In this document: piece by piece, positions 48,663 through 60,449 of the stretch
Numbering within the stretch: the first letter of the stretch is position 1
Layout: each line of letters opens with the position of its first letter
From: Certhia americana
Taxonomy: Eukaryota > Chordata > Aves > Passeriformes > Certhiidae
NCBI GenBank assembly: GCA_018697195.1
Contig: CM031878.1
Coordinates: 67,263,331 to 67,327,330 of the forward strand
Length of the DNA stretch: 64,000 nucleotides
Reading direction: 5' to 3'
Program-made: the position numbers and the translations under genes
The notes under the pieces: generated by a model
Database searches by the model: none
Seen by the model: the letters and a program-made list of their open reading frames with translations, nothing else
What the model was told of the DNA's origin: nothing

Positions 48663-50605
48663 AGAGTAGAAAATACTGAGCAAATTAAGCCTTTGGGTAT
48701 AAGCCTTTGGGTAAGTTATGCAGCACCAAAAAGTTCTAAGAGATACTGCAGAAAAGAATTGGCTGTGCCACGTTGCCCCATAGGAACTATGTCTGGGACA
48801 ATGTCTGTTGCTTCATCCAACATCTTCCAGGTGCTCAGCACTTTACAAGGTTCCACTGAAATTTTCCATCTCAATAATCAGTCCCATGATGGACTGATGG
48901 ATTTCTGGCAGTCTAGAAGGAAATTTTTCAAACATTTCTTTCACAGTTATCTCCAAGGTTGTAGCTAGCTGGAACATGACTTTGATTTTTCACATACAAA
49001 GCTTTTACAACAGCCACTTCATTTGACAGAATTATTTTTAACCACTTTATCTGGAAAAAATGTAGGCCTGGTTACCTGTTCTGCTGTGTACAAAAGAACA
49101 GGATAGGCCATAGCTTAGCTATCTCTACTTTCTGACTATGTCTTTATAGGCTCTAATGACCCTGAGCTTCTAGAATGCACTTAATTAATTCAGCAACTAA
49201 TTCTTTACTATTATCATAATTAGCTATTTCATATATATACAATGAAATTAATTTGAATTTATAACAGAATTATCTAGATTGTACTTAAGTTGTCAAATAA
49301 ATAAACAAATGGTTAAAATAATCAGATTAACCATTTACATGAATGAGGAAGGCATATTTTGCACAAAGAAAAAATTGCAGTCAATGGATCCATTAATGAA
49401 TTAAATTCTACATTATGATTAACATACTAATGCTTCTGTATGAGCATATCAAAAATAATGGAATTTAATGAAGAACTTAAAGTCAACAATGTAATTTTGC
49501 ATTAGTAAGTTATTTATCAGAGACTTAAACTAATGTGACATTCAAATATGTAGACCTTCCCATTCCAATATAGAAAAATAATTTGGTATTTCTGATGAAA
49601 GGAAGAACACAACAAGCTGCAAGTTCCTGAAGCAAAACAGAACTAGCTAAACAAGGTAGAAGCCACATTTACACTAAACTATTTGCCACCATCAGAGAAT
49701 TCAAGCGTAGAAGTACAAGAGATTCATTCAGAAAGCAAATAAATGAGTCCACAGAGAGAGACATGGGAACAGCCTTCAACAACAACATTAAACTATGTCA
49801 GCTTTCTGTTACCAGGAATATAGAAGATCAGTGTTAGAATTTAGATGATATCTAGTCAGGGACAAGGGACCAAAACAAATGCAGAAGAGTTTAAGGATAC
49901 CTTCCAGAGAGTAGGAAATCTCTCCAAGTATGGGCTAATGAAAGCCTGAAGAACCCAATTACCTGACAGCACCGTTCTGAAGAGTGCCCTGGTGGCCCAG
50001 AGGCAAAGGAGAAGAGAGGTTCTCAACTGACCTCTTGCTCTGGGACTCTGAGAGCAAGCCATATGCTTAGATGTTCACTAAAATCACTTATTGAAATATA
50101 TAAAAGGGCAGCATCTTTTGCTCTACCCACATGCTCTGCTGGAAGAATACAGCTCATACCAACCCTCTCTTCCACAAATGAATCAAGCAGAGCACCTCAG
50201 CAACCAATGAAGTCATGTAAGTTGATTCAGTCTCCTCTTTAATGTTCTCAAACTGACAGGTTGAATGTGGCTTGCTCAAAGTGTTTGTAAAGAATAAAGT
50301 ATTTCTAGAAGTTTGGTGATATTAAGTGGCACTAAGATGCTCAGACATGATATTGCAGGAGGAAAACAACGGAAGATGGTGATCAGAAGCTGTAAAGATC
50401 TTTGGAAAGAAGTGTTGATCAGCAACAAAAATTATCAAAGTTATAACAGAGAATGAAGCAGAAGAATGCTTAGTGAAAAAATATCAAATCAAAATATCAA
50501 AATATCAAAAAGTATCAATTGCTTAACATCTCTATTGATGAAACTCTAATGATGAATTAGAGAAACAGAATTTACTGGGAAAAAGAGAGGACATGCATGT
50601 ATTAC
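48663..50605. other. non-coding; short duplications and an inverted repeat
   Basis: A 14-mer taagcctttgggta is duplicated in tandem at 48686-48713. A perfect 10-bp inverted repeat (aaatggttaa / ttaaccattt) with a 10-bp spacer lies at 49307-49336 inside AT-rich, homeobox-word-rich DNA. Imperfect aaaatatc units lie at 50480-50518. No gene seen. Confidence 0.5.
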
Positions 50606-50613
50606 ATATATTT

Positions 50614-50644
<31 letters not shown>

Positions 50645-50788
50645 ATATATATATATGTGTATATATGTAAATACCCACACACACATATTTCACATAACTA
50701 TGCATACAAAAACATGTGTGTGTATATATATATATATGTATGTGTATGTATGTATGTATGTGTGTGTGTGTATGTATGTGTGTGTGTC
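50606..50788. repeat. compound (TA)n/(TG)n microsatellite
   Basis: About 180 bp: (TA) runs, TGTG, more TA, a CACACACA patch, then TATG and TG runs. The I/Y/V/C-rich frame at 50597-50911 is its translation. Confidence 0.95.
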
Positions 50789-51026
50789 CTTAGCTATCTA
50801 AACGTATACACTATAGATGGGATAAAAAGTACTAGCAAGGACACCAATATGTCATTTCAGAGCATTTTGTGGAAAATTTTATCTATTCTAAAAGAATTGA
50901 TATATTTTTAATTTTTGAAGAAAAGCTTTGCATTTAAAGAATAGTACCTAAAACAACCAAAAAGAAATTAAAATAAAACAAGAATTAAAGGAAATGGTGA
51001 TGTAATTTGACTGTAATTAAGCTGTT
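50789..51026. other. non-coding spacer
   Basis: AT-rich DNA between the microsatellite and the CR1 copy; nothing recognised. Confidence 0.5.
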
Positions 51027-51466
51027 AGAGAGTGTCCAAAGGAGGGCACGAGGATGGTGAAGGGCCTTGAGGGGAAGCTGTGTGAGGAGTGGCTGAGGTC
51101 TCTTGGTCTGTGCAGCCTGGAGAAGAGGAGACTGAGGGGAGAGCTCACTGCAGTTACACCTTCCTCATGAGGGGAAGAGCAGGGACAGACATTGATCTGG
51201 CGGTGTCAGCATGTGAAGGAATGGCCTGGAATTGTCTCGTGGAGGTTTAGGTTGGGTACTAGAAAAAGATTCATCACCCAGAGAGTGGCTGGGCACTGAA
51301 CAGACTCTCCAGGGAACTGGTCACCAGCACCAGCCTGACAGAGTTCAAGAGACATTTGATCAGTGGTCTCAGGCACCTCAGGCTCATGGGGATGGTGATG
51401 TGCAGGGACAGGAGCTGGACTTGATGTGAATCCATTCCAACTTGGCATATTCTGTGATTCTGTGAC
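51027..51466 (+). mobile_element. CR1 LINE, 5'-truncated 3' end
   Basis: The copy begins in the ORF2 C-terminus (gagagtgtccaaaggagggc, gaggatggtgaagggcctt) and passes through ctgtgcagcctggagaagag and cacccagagagtggctgggc. It ends in gcatattctgtgattctgtgac, the terminal repeat. There are deletions in the middle and near the end. The plus frame at 51232-51429 and the minus frame at 51206-51472 are remnants or shadows. Its text differs from the 15-kb and 22.9-kb copies, so it belongs to another CR1 subfamily. Confidence 0.93.
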
Positions 51467-54047
51467 TAACACATCAAGAACTACCTTAGGATAAAATTGT
51501 GGACAGTTTTGTCCTTAGGACAAATTAGCTACAAGACATAAATACAACCTGGAGTTTAAAACTGAGAAAGAATTAGAAATGCCTACAGATTAGAAAATAA
51601 ATTCAATATTTCCAGTTTATGTGCAAATTCTGTCTTGCAGGTATGACAAAACACTCATTTCTTACTGCCTAATGTCAGACATATAGACACTAACCATTCA
51701 GTAAAGTAGTTTTAAAATTGTGACTTTGGAGATCTTTATTTTTGCTGAAACCTGAACCTTCTTTTTCCCAAACCTTGATCTCCTGTTTATTGATGTACAA
51801 CTCAACCAGAAAAAAAGAAAATCTAAACCCACTAGTAATAGTTTATTTATAAAATATACATTAGGAACACACACGTGTTCCTTGGTTCCTGGAAGAATTC
51901 TAATCTAACTTTAGCCAAGTTAGAACAGGTGAACCACTTGATCTTAAGCTCTGAGTAGCTCTGTACTGGTGCATCCAACTTGTAATGTAACAGAGGTTAA
52001 ATTATTTCTTCTCAATAGCAAAATTTTGTTTATCTTTCTCATTCAGACAATTAACATACCCACTCAAATAAAATCAGCAATACTGATTCTTCATTGCAAA
52101 TATTGAAACTCATGTGAAAAAGAATCACAGTGAACAGTGTGATTAGAATCTTACTTAATCAGTTTTAACTGGAATTGCTGTGAAATGTGAATGCGAAACA
52201 TTAGCACATGATTTTGTTCTAAAGGCATTGCTACATACTTTATTGTAATAAATGTCAAGTGAATTTTTTACTGTTACTTTACAACAAAGCATACAGACAC
52301 ATGCTTTGTGCCCTTAAGGACTTACACATGAGACAGAAAAATGTGTAGTTAAAGAAGAGCAAAGACTGACAAAGGGGATAGAGCAAGGAACACAAGCTTC
52401 TTTATCTGCTCAAAGTGATGATTGCTGGTCAGTATTTCCCTTGTTGATTTTTTGATTTTGAGAAAATTATTTACTACATCTTCAATATGTTGCAGACTGA
52501 CACACAGAATAAGGTGCAGTCATTTTTATATAAGCATGTATCTTTTTGATTCTCATAGGTGTTTCCTCTTTCCCTGTTGTCAGCAGAAAAACAAATGAAT
52601 CATTCATATGTCCAGACAGATTGAAAAAATCTCACAGTCAATCATAGCTAAAAAATGAGTTCATAATTTTTAACCTCCTGAATAGAAAATAAAACACAGC
52701 ACTAGACTTTTATAATTCATATACATGATATATATTACACACAATGCTTTACTACCCAGTATCCTCATAGCAGGGTAAGTAAAAAAAAATGGATTTATGA
52801 TTAGTATCATAAATCCCTTCTCAATTGCAATCATGGGCATATGGCATAAGAATTTGTTTTGCATTGTTACCAAAGATAAAATAAACTCTTGATAAAATTG
52901 TTAATTACTCAAAATGATCTGGCCACAGCCAAAAGGGAATGATCTGCATGTTCACCTTTGTTCTTACAAGAATAATTGTCCAGAAATTATAAAGTGTGGT
53001 GCAAGACATTCCTGTCTCAAGAGATAACATAGCAGTGGAATCATCAATTAAACTTAGGTTTTCAAATCACAGCTATAATATACATTTTGGATAAAGTTTT
53101 CTTTCAATAGTAACACAAATTAAGTCAACATTAACAGGTATTTTTACACTTACGGAGTCAGTGCTGTGAATACTGCAATATAATTAACGAAATACACAAC
53201 ATTGCCAGAATATCAGATTGAAATGTTGCTTGCATTTTCACTTTTGCTTCAATAGTTCACTTGAACATAAAAGTAAGAAAATCTTGAAATTTAAAGATAT
53301 ATTTGCACTTAATTTGATCATTCATCCTACTGTAACTTCCATTTTGCTGTTATGTAATTTCAAAACATTTTTTAAAAAATTAAACCAGAAGCCATTTCCA
53401 TTTGAATTAATTTTTATTTGCAATTCATAAAGCAGCATGTGAAAGCAAAGACCTGTGAAAATCATCCTCACTTAAATCCTAGGCAGAAGTTGGAAAGAAG
53501 ATATAGATAGAGGGAGTTTTGCTCAGGAAGGGGAGAAAAAGTCGCTTCTCTAAAATTCTACTAAGTTCCATACATTAAACAAAAATTTGATTCAAATCAA
53601 CGTATTGAATATATTATGTTAATACAAAAATTTTTCAAGGGATAAGCACTGAAAATCTTGAACACTGACTGAAAAAGAATTACTGTTTTGAGACAGCTCT
53701 ATGGTGCTTTCTGTGGAGACATCTCCCTAAGCATGGGCTCACCGAATGATGGTGACAATCTCTCCAAGGAGGAACTGAATGGGGTTTCTTTCCAGGCTGG
53801 CATTCACAACACTGTTGGCCAAAGCTCAGCCCTCTCAGGAGTGAAAACTCTATTTTGTTTTCTGAAATGAAAAAAAGGTGGGAGAAAACAAACAAGTCTT
53901 TTGAAGGGACTGGCCAAAATCACTTGGTTACTTCACAGCCCTCAAGATTAACACAAAATTTGTAACATCCTCCTCCACTGTTACTATGCCTCTATAGCTG
54001 CCCTATGAATCTGAAAAACGTGGACTGTATACAAATACATTGTTTAG
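51467..54047. other. non-coding, no recognised feature
   Basis: Overlapping frames at 53680-53895 (both strands) lie in a slightly GC-richer patch but match nothing I know. No repeat family recognised. Confidence 0.5.
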
Positions 54048-54066
54048 AAAAAAAAAAAAAAAAAAA
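54048..54066. repeat. poly-A run of 19
   Basis: An uninterrupted A run; no associated element recognised. Confidence 0.9.
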
Positions 54067-56831
54067 GAGATCACTCAGAATCTGGAAGTTGGCATGAACT
54101 ACTCTTGTTGAAAATATGTGTGCGTTATTTCTGCTATTAAGAAATTTTGCACTGTGCCTCAAGTTATTTATTATTATTTTCAAGTTATTTATTATAAGTA
54201 AGAAGTCTATAAATCAGAACAAAGGTCTTTTTCCTCAGTGGAACATTTCCCACATTTACTAAACAAGGAACTAGTTTCCACTCTTTCCACTTTGTGATTT
54301 GGTATCATTAAACATAAACAGGATTTGACAAGATTCTTCACCAAATGATTTCAACTGGTGTTTCAAACTAGTGTAACCCTGGAGTTTACATCTATATTGG
54401 TGTACTAATATTTCTAGTGATGGGGCAGGGCTATTCCATATTCCCTATGGAAGCAACTCCTAGTGAAGCCACAAAAGCCCTTTCTTTCTAATAGCAGTGG
54501 GAAAGAAACAAGTGCCAGAATAAACCCAGAACTAAATCTGCATATTTTACCTTTTACTTGAGTGCAGTAGCACTGCAGGAGAAAATGGGAAACTTTATGG
54601 TCAGGAGTGTTACATGAAGCTTTGAAAAATTTCTACTTTTTTTCAAGAATGACAGAACAGGAAATTCAAATTCTACATTGTTTTATGTCATTTTATAATA
54701 AAACTGTATATTTTCTAGAAGCAGTCATTGCAGTGTTGACAGCAGAATAACCACTAAATGTTATTCTGACACTAGATGCTGACACTAGAAAAGACCCAAA
54801 GCTGGATGATATCAACAAGCCCTACAGGGCATTCCAGTTACACTGCAAATAAACCTAAATTGATTGATTTTATTAGTCTTCTTCCAGCTGTTCGTACAAA
54901 GGAAAACTTTACTTAGAAAATTTCACTAAATAATATTATAAATGGTCTTGAAATTATATGCAATTGGTCCTATTTTTATGCAGTATATCAAATCTATTAA
55001 AATACTACTGAAATCATACTAAAGTGAAGGCTTTAAGGGGCCTCTTCTGAACCTTACAAAGGAAGTATCTTCTTTTACATAAGAAAAACTAATTTTAAAC
55101 CTTTACATATGTACGGAATTTCAGTCACTGTCATTGTTTCAAAAACACAGTATATATACAGTGTACATGCTTAGGTTACAATTCTTCTTTTTCCAGATTT
55201 TGATCATGAATAAATTCTCACATGGGTACACAAATTCTTCCATAGAATAAAAAATGTTTTCTAGAATCTTTCACATTTTCACCGTTATGCTGCTTTTATA
55301 TATACTTAACTAATAGGAAGGCAGCAATGTAACAATGCAGACCAGAGTACTATAACTTGTAACAGGGACAAAGAAAACAAAAATATGGAAGAGGAAACAA
55401 GTTGGAAGTGTGAACCTGATTAAATTCAGTGAATGAAAGGGTTATTCTGATATAAAATTACTGTGTTAGAATGTAGGGACGTCTATATAACTGGTCCAAA
55501 TATCATAATTAGGGAGAAATTCATATCTTAGTCTTAAATGGAATTTTATCTATAACTAAAAGAAAATGAAAACCCCCTTTGTGTTCAGAGGAAAGGGTCC
55601 CCGGTGCTCAGACAAAAATATTTTTCCCAATTGTTTGTGCCTTAAACATTCATTTCCCAGTGCAGCCAGCACAATTAATTCCACCTTTAAAACTACATGC
55701 AAAATTACTTTTGGTACAACCTGCTTTATCTGACAGACTATATCTACATATTTTAAAAAATAAAAGAAGTGTTCAATTATAACGCCAGCTGTTATGTGTC
55801 CTCTCTGCTCACACACACGCACAGAGACAAAACACACAGACACACAATTACTCAAGTTGAAAAGAGCAAATAAGACCTGTTTGGAGAAAATCAGCACAAT
55901 GATTAGTAATGGTATTAAATGTAGATTCTTATTAAATACTTGCATACAGAACCTTGCCAGTAAAACGTAAGGAGATCATGCACAGCTGGGAAAACACAGG
56001 ATATGTTGGAACCTTGACCTTGATTTTATTCTCTGCTTGTAAAGATTTAATTAAAATGTACAGAAATATTTCTACAATATTTTAAAGTTTTAAGATCTTT
56101 TAAGTATTTAAGAAATATTAATATCCTAGCTAATAAATACAACATTTTTAGTTCCCATGCCATTATCTGAATTAATTTACCAAGTGCATTTGGTATCTTG
56201 AGTACATGCTTGTATTTTGTAGGCAAAATGAACTTAAAAAGAGCAACTTTAGGGTCAGAACATTTACAATTAATTTCATAATTAATTTCATATTTGACTA
56301 GTCCAGCTGAAAAATTCATCTGTGTTGTAAAAGGCAGACTTCCTCCTTTCACTGCTCAATCTTTCCTCCTATTTGAATTATTTAGAAAAGTTACTTCCTA
56401 AGGCAAATGAGCTCAGATTACGATTTCCTCACAATTTTAGTTGTTTGGAGAAGTGCATGCAAGTCTTTCCTTCAGAGCAAGTTTCCAGCTAATCACTGGT
56501 TGTCATAGATCCACCTTGCATGGGCTCCAGCATTGAATTTCATTGCTATGACAAAATTCTCTACTTTGACCCTACTCTCTTCATTTTGACTCAAGAATAC
56601 AGGCAACAAGTTAACACTGAGTTTGAACTACAAGTTTACTCAGTAGTAACACAACCGACCTTCAAAACACTGTTAGTCCTTACCTTCAAAGTCCATTGGT
56701 CAGGGTGAGAATGTAGATTCTTTTGAACTATTAAAAAGAATTTAAAAGTTCTGAAATCTTCAACACAATCACACAGTCACTGTATTCAGTTTTTGACTCC
56801 TCCATACAGAAAAAAATGTCACTAAACCAGA
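54067..56831. other. non-coding; minor duplications
   Basis: A CA-rich patch lies at about 55810-55848, and a perfect 12-bp tandem duplication attaatttcata at 56269-56292. The minus-strand 129-codon frame at 55556-55945 crosses the CA-rich patch and has no recognised domain. Confidence 0.5.
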
Positions 56832-57040
56832 GTGATCTTAGTAGAAAGCCACTGAGATGGCTGGGGATAAGCCCCTTGTCCTGTGAGGAGAGGTGGGAGA
56901 ACCAGGCCTGGTTCAGTCTGGACAAGGGGCAGCTCCAGGGGCACCTTAATGCAGCCCCCAGTGCATACAATGCTTTGTTGGGGAGCTGGAGCTGGGCTCT
57001 CCTCAGCAGGAGGGTGGGGACCTGAGAAGTAGGATTTGCC
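56832..57040 (+). mobile_element. CR1 LINE fragment, truncated at both ends
   Basis: It contains gtgatcttagtagaaa, tgaggagaggtgggagaac, ctggttcagtctggacaag, ggcagctccaggggcacctt, and cagcaggagggtgggg, which follow the ORF2 C-terminal part of a bird CR1. The 3' UTR and terminal repeat are missing, unlike the other copies, so its 3' side has been lost by deletion. The overlapping frames at 56731-57042 and 56816-57025 are shadows. Confidence 0.75.
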
Positions 57041-57411
57041 ATAAGAAATGTTTTCCCTAGACTAAATTAATAATAAAAATTGTACATAGTACTGATTTGA
57101 ACTAATTTTACTTCAGAAATATTTTTGTGACTTCTATTTTATGAACTACTTGTGAAAACAATTTTCAGAAAATCCTCTAGATACAGACTTATGTAAGATT
57201 ATGGACCATTAGACACTGAAGTGTATATAATATCTTAAAATATACACTTGTATATTTTATCACAAAGAAAGCAAAGTTTCTCTATGTGGCAGTCTAGGGA
57301 ATATATACAATTACAGAATACCTACTTGTTATATAACTGAAAGTGTTAGAACAATAATAAAACTAAAATATAAGAAAGAATAAAATGAAAAATATGAAAA
57401 AAATATTAGTA
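57041..57411. other. non-coding AT-rich spacer
   Basis: Nothing recognised between the two CR1 fragments. Confidence 0.5.
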
Positions 57412-57545
57412 GAATAGAATATTTTCAGTTGGAAGATACCTAGAGTATTCATGTGGTTCAACTGTCTGATCAATTCAAGGCTGAAAACCATACTTCATGG
57501 TATTAAGGACATTGTCTAAATGCATCTTTAATAAGAACTTTGTGA
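57412..57545 (-). mobile_element. CR1 LINE 3' end fragment
   Basis: It starts with tagaatagaatattttcagttggaag, the complement of the CR1 terminal repeat. It continues through tacctagagtattcatgtgg, ttcaactgtctgatcaattc and attgtctaaatgcatctt, which parallel bird CR1 3' UTR text. Only about 130 bp remain before 5' truncation. Moderately diverged. Confidence 0.75.
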
Positions 57546-58229
57546 AAAGCAATTAGCAGGTTAAATTTGGGATGAATTTTAAGACAAATACCAAGAAAAC
57601 CCCATGGAAGAAAGATCACTTGGGCTGAACAAAGACAGAGTATATCTCCACTGAGATCATTAGAAAATTGCTTCTGAATCCAGTTAAGGCAGATTAATTT
57701 CTCTGGACAGGAGATGGCTGGGATTTTTCTGCAGAAGATTTTTAACTCCACGTCAGAAAAGAGTGTTCATTGGCAGAGATTTCTCTAAATGCCTGATGAA
57801 GTTTGTAGTTTTGTGCCTGTATCTCACACATTGAGTGAATTTGAATTTGAAACTAGAAAAATAACTCTTATATTAATTTGTGTTTGGAAGGTAAACAGAC
57901 TCCTTTAACGAAAGTTCATGGAAAAATAAAGTAGAGGAAAAATGAGAGATATTTTCCATGGAATGCTATCAAAAATGCAAAATAACTTCAAAATTTTTTC
58001 CTGAAAATCTTACAGAATTTGCTACCACTAGTTTGGTAGCAAGTTGGTAATACTTATCTACAAGATTAATAAAAAACACTGATGTCTGTAACCCTGGCTC
58101 AGGGTAGGATTCAGACTCCTCTACTAAATAGTCTTTTGACTGGCTCTAATAGCTTGTGCATATACCACAGAAATCTCTCATAATAAAAGATATTGTATTC
58201 ACTGCATGTGGGTGCTGTAGATTCGATCA
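57546..58229. other. non-coding, no recognised feature
   Basis: The tail of the minus frame at 57503-57751 lies here; it is unrecognised. Confidence 0.5.
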
Positions 58230-58500
58230 CAAGCCCATTTACAAATGTCTTCTCTGAGCAGCTGTAAAATGAGGTCAGCCGGGCACTTACGACAAGCTAC
58301 ATCAGTCACGCAGAACTTCAGCTGCTTCTCACCACAAATCTGATTTACTTAGCTTCTCCATGTAGAAGCAGCATTTGATAAAGAGGTTTGGTGTTAACAT
58401 GGCTTAAAATAGCCAGCCATAATTAACGTCAGCTTGTCACTAAAAACACAGCTACTGATTACTATTAAAGGTAGTGTATTTAATACTCAATCAAAATAAG
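58230..58500. other. candidate conserved non-coding element
   Basis: Repeat-free, complex sequence with isolated retained CpGs (gccgggcacttacgac, agtcacgcag) and TF-like words, including cataattaacgtcag near 58419. Pattern-based suspicion only. Confidence 0.2.
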
Positions 58501-59589
58501 GACCTTGAAAAGAAATCAGAATTTTCCCTCACTACTTTGGTTCAGCAGCAGACACTGCTACGTTAAAAGATCTTTTTCTTTTCAAACTATTGAAGTGTTA
58601 AGCAAAATACCTCTGGGTTTGATGACTGTGGCTGAAGCGATCAAAATTATAAATACACACATTATCTGACCATGTTTACAAATGACTGCAGTGGTCCTTT
58701 TTAACACTGAGAGGCCACCATGTGTTGCAGTCACTGTTTGTGAATCTGTCTCCCTGATTAGTCGGTGCTCTCTGTAATAACCCTGGTAGCACTGAACATA
58801 TGTCGTGGGAAAATCCTGTCAAGCAAAAAGCTAAGCTAATCTCATCTATCTTTGTCACTTTTAATACATATGCTTACTTTTTCAGATTTGGATTTTTGGG
58901 GGGTTTTATGGTTTGTTTTTTTTTTTTTTTTACAGGACAGTGGTAAATTTAAGACATAATACTTTTTCAAGCATTTTTATATCTGAATAAAATATTTTTT
59001 TGAACTTAAAATAACATTAATGGAACAATTATAAAATGACCCATCTCGTTGCCCAATTTAAATTCAAGGCATAGACTAGGACTTATAAGCATTACCCATA
59101 CTTAATTAAACAAGGCACATGTAACTGAGACACTGAGCTAGAAGGGAAAATGTGGTTTACTGCAAATACCAGTATTGTGCATGTATGCATCAAAGCATTT
59201 GTTGAAATTTACTCTATCATGTCAGAAGTTCTATGTTTGCATCTGTAAACTAGTTTGGTTTTTCTCTTAAAGCTTCAAACCTCAGAGGACCTTCAATGAT
59301 GCAGTTATTGCTGATATATCTGTAACCTGGAAATCAGGTGTAGACATAGATAGAATGGAGACTTGCAATAAAATGTTGCCACAATTCTGATCTTTTTTAC
59401 ACAGGTGTAGCATCTCAGATTTATATTTATATTTTATATAGAAAAATTACCTTTTTTAAGGTCAATAACATTTTTAACACAGAAAAAATTTTTTCAGTAG
59501 TGCCTTTGTTGAAACATCATCATAAATAATGCCACATCTCCTGACTTTCTAATAAGCAAAAAGGACAATTATAAAGCAATGCATCAAGT
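58501..59589. other. non-coding with a T run
   Basis: A 17-T run followed by acag lies at 58916-58936, preceded by ggggggtttta. No gene or repeat family recognised. Confidence 0.5.
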
Positions 59590-59840
59590 ACACAAATTCA
59601 TTCATGTGTAACAGCCACTGCCATGTTATACTGAATCATCTGGTAGGGTCAACATTCTTCTAAATTAATTACAGCCATTTAGCAATAACAATAAGTGTAG
59701 TAGCCTACAATGTACTTTGCTCTGCCTGTGCTGCCCGCATGGAAATGTTGCTGTTTCAGATGACTGTTATGCAATTCATTTATGAACATACAGCTTACAC
59801 TTGACCACCCTCTTATTATTCAAGTCATGCTTACAATTCA
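59590..59840. other. candidate conserved non-coding element
   Basis: Repeat-free DNA of balanced complexity with taaattaattacagcc and ctgttatgcaattcattt words and a CpG-bearing gctgcccgcatgg. Resembles enhancer-type conserved blocks; not demonstrable from one sequence. Confidence 0.2.
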
Positions 59841-60364
59841 TGAGAGACTGAGCTAAGACCAACAGACCCATACTCAACACTGATTTTGTAATGCAGCTCG
59901 TGCCAAATGTCAATAATGAGTGTATAAGGGAAAAGTCTAACATCCTCTGCTCCTCTAGAGCTGCTAAATTCTATAAGCAACTAAATGTACAACAGATGTT
60001 AAATGCGATTAGAGTTCTTGCTCACTGCTAATGTTTGTCAGTAAAGTGAATCTTATGAAAAGTTAAGATACAAAACAAGTGCAGGGAATTACTCATCTGT
60101 AAATCTTTGTCCCCTCCCCCCAACACCAGAGAGATCACATTTGAGTTCCTGCCTTGTTTTACACTGGAACTAGGAGGGGCTTGAGTAGAAGTCTATCACC
60201 TAAATTTTTCAAAATTATTATTAAAATAATTAAAATAGACTTCTTCAATGAGTAAAACTTAAAATAAGACTAGGTCAAGATTTTTCAGGAAACATTCAAA
60301 ATATGCTGTCAAACAAACAAAAATTTATACTTAGAACCATCTGGACCTGTGCTATTTGTTCTAG
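59841..60364. other. non-coding, no recognised feature
   Basis: Nothing recognised. Confidence 0.5.
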
Positions 60365-60449
60365 GAAAACCCTGCTTGAGCAGGCAGCTTGACTAGATGA
60401 CTTATGGTGATTCCTTTAAAAATAACCATTCTGTGACTCTGTGATTCTG
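60365..60449 (+). mobile_element. CR1 LINE 3' terminal fragment
   Basis: About 85 bp: gcttgagcaggcagcttgac, tagatgactt, then ttcctttaaaaataaccattctgtgactctgtgattctgg-type terminal repeat. Only the extreme 3' end was inserted or has survived. Confidence 0.8.

Noticed and set aside
51206..51472. 88-codon minus-strand frame rich in H and P
   Set aside because: Antisense to the CR1 copy at 51027-51466.
53680..53895. Overlapping 60- and 71-codon frames as a conserved exon
   Set aside because: No recognisable domain, no clear splice sites and frames on both strands; insufficient support.
55556..55945. 129-codon minus-strand frame as a gene
   Set aside because: It crosses a CA-rich patch, has no recognised domain and lies in AT-rich DNA where such frames are expected.
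58916..58936. Poly-T followed by acag as a splice acceptor
   Set aside because: No open frame with coding character follows it; a T run followed by AG occurs by chance (also at 28418-28436).
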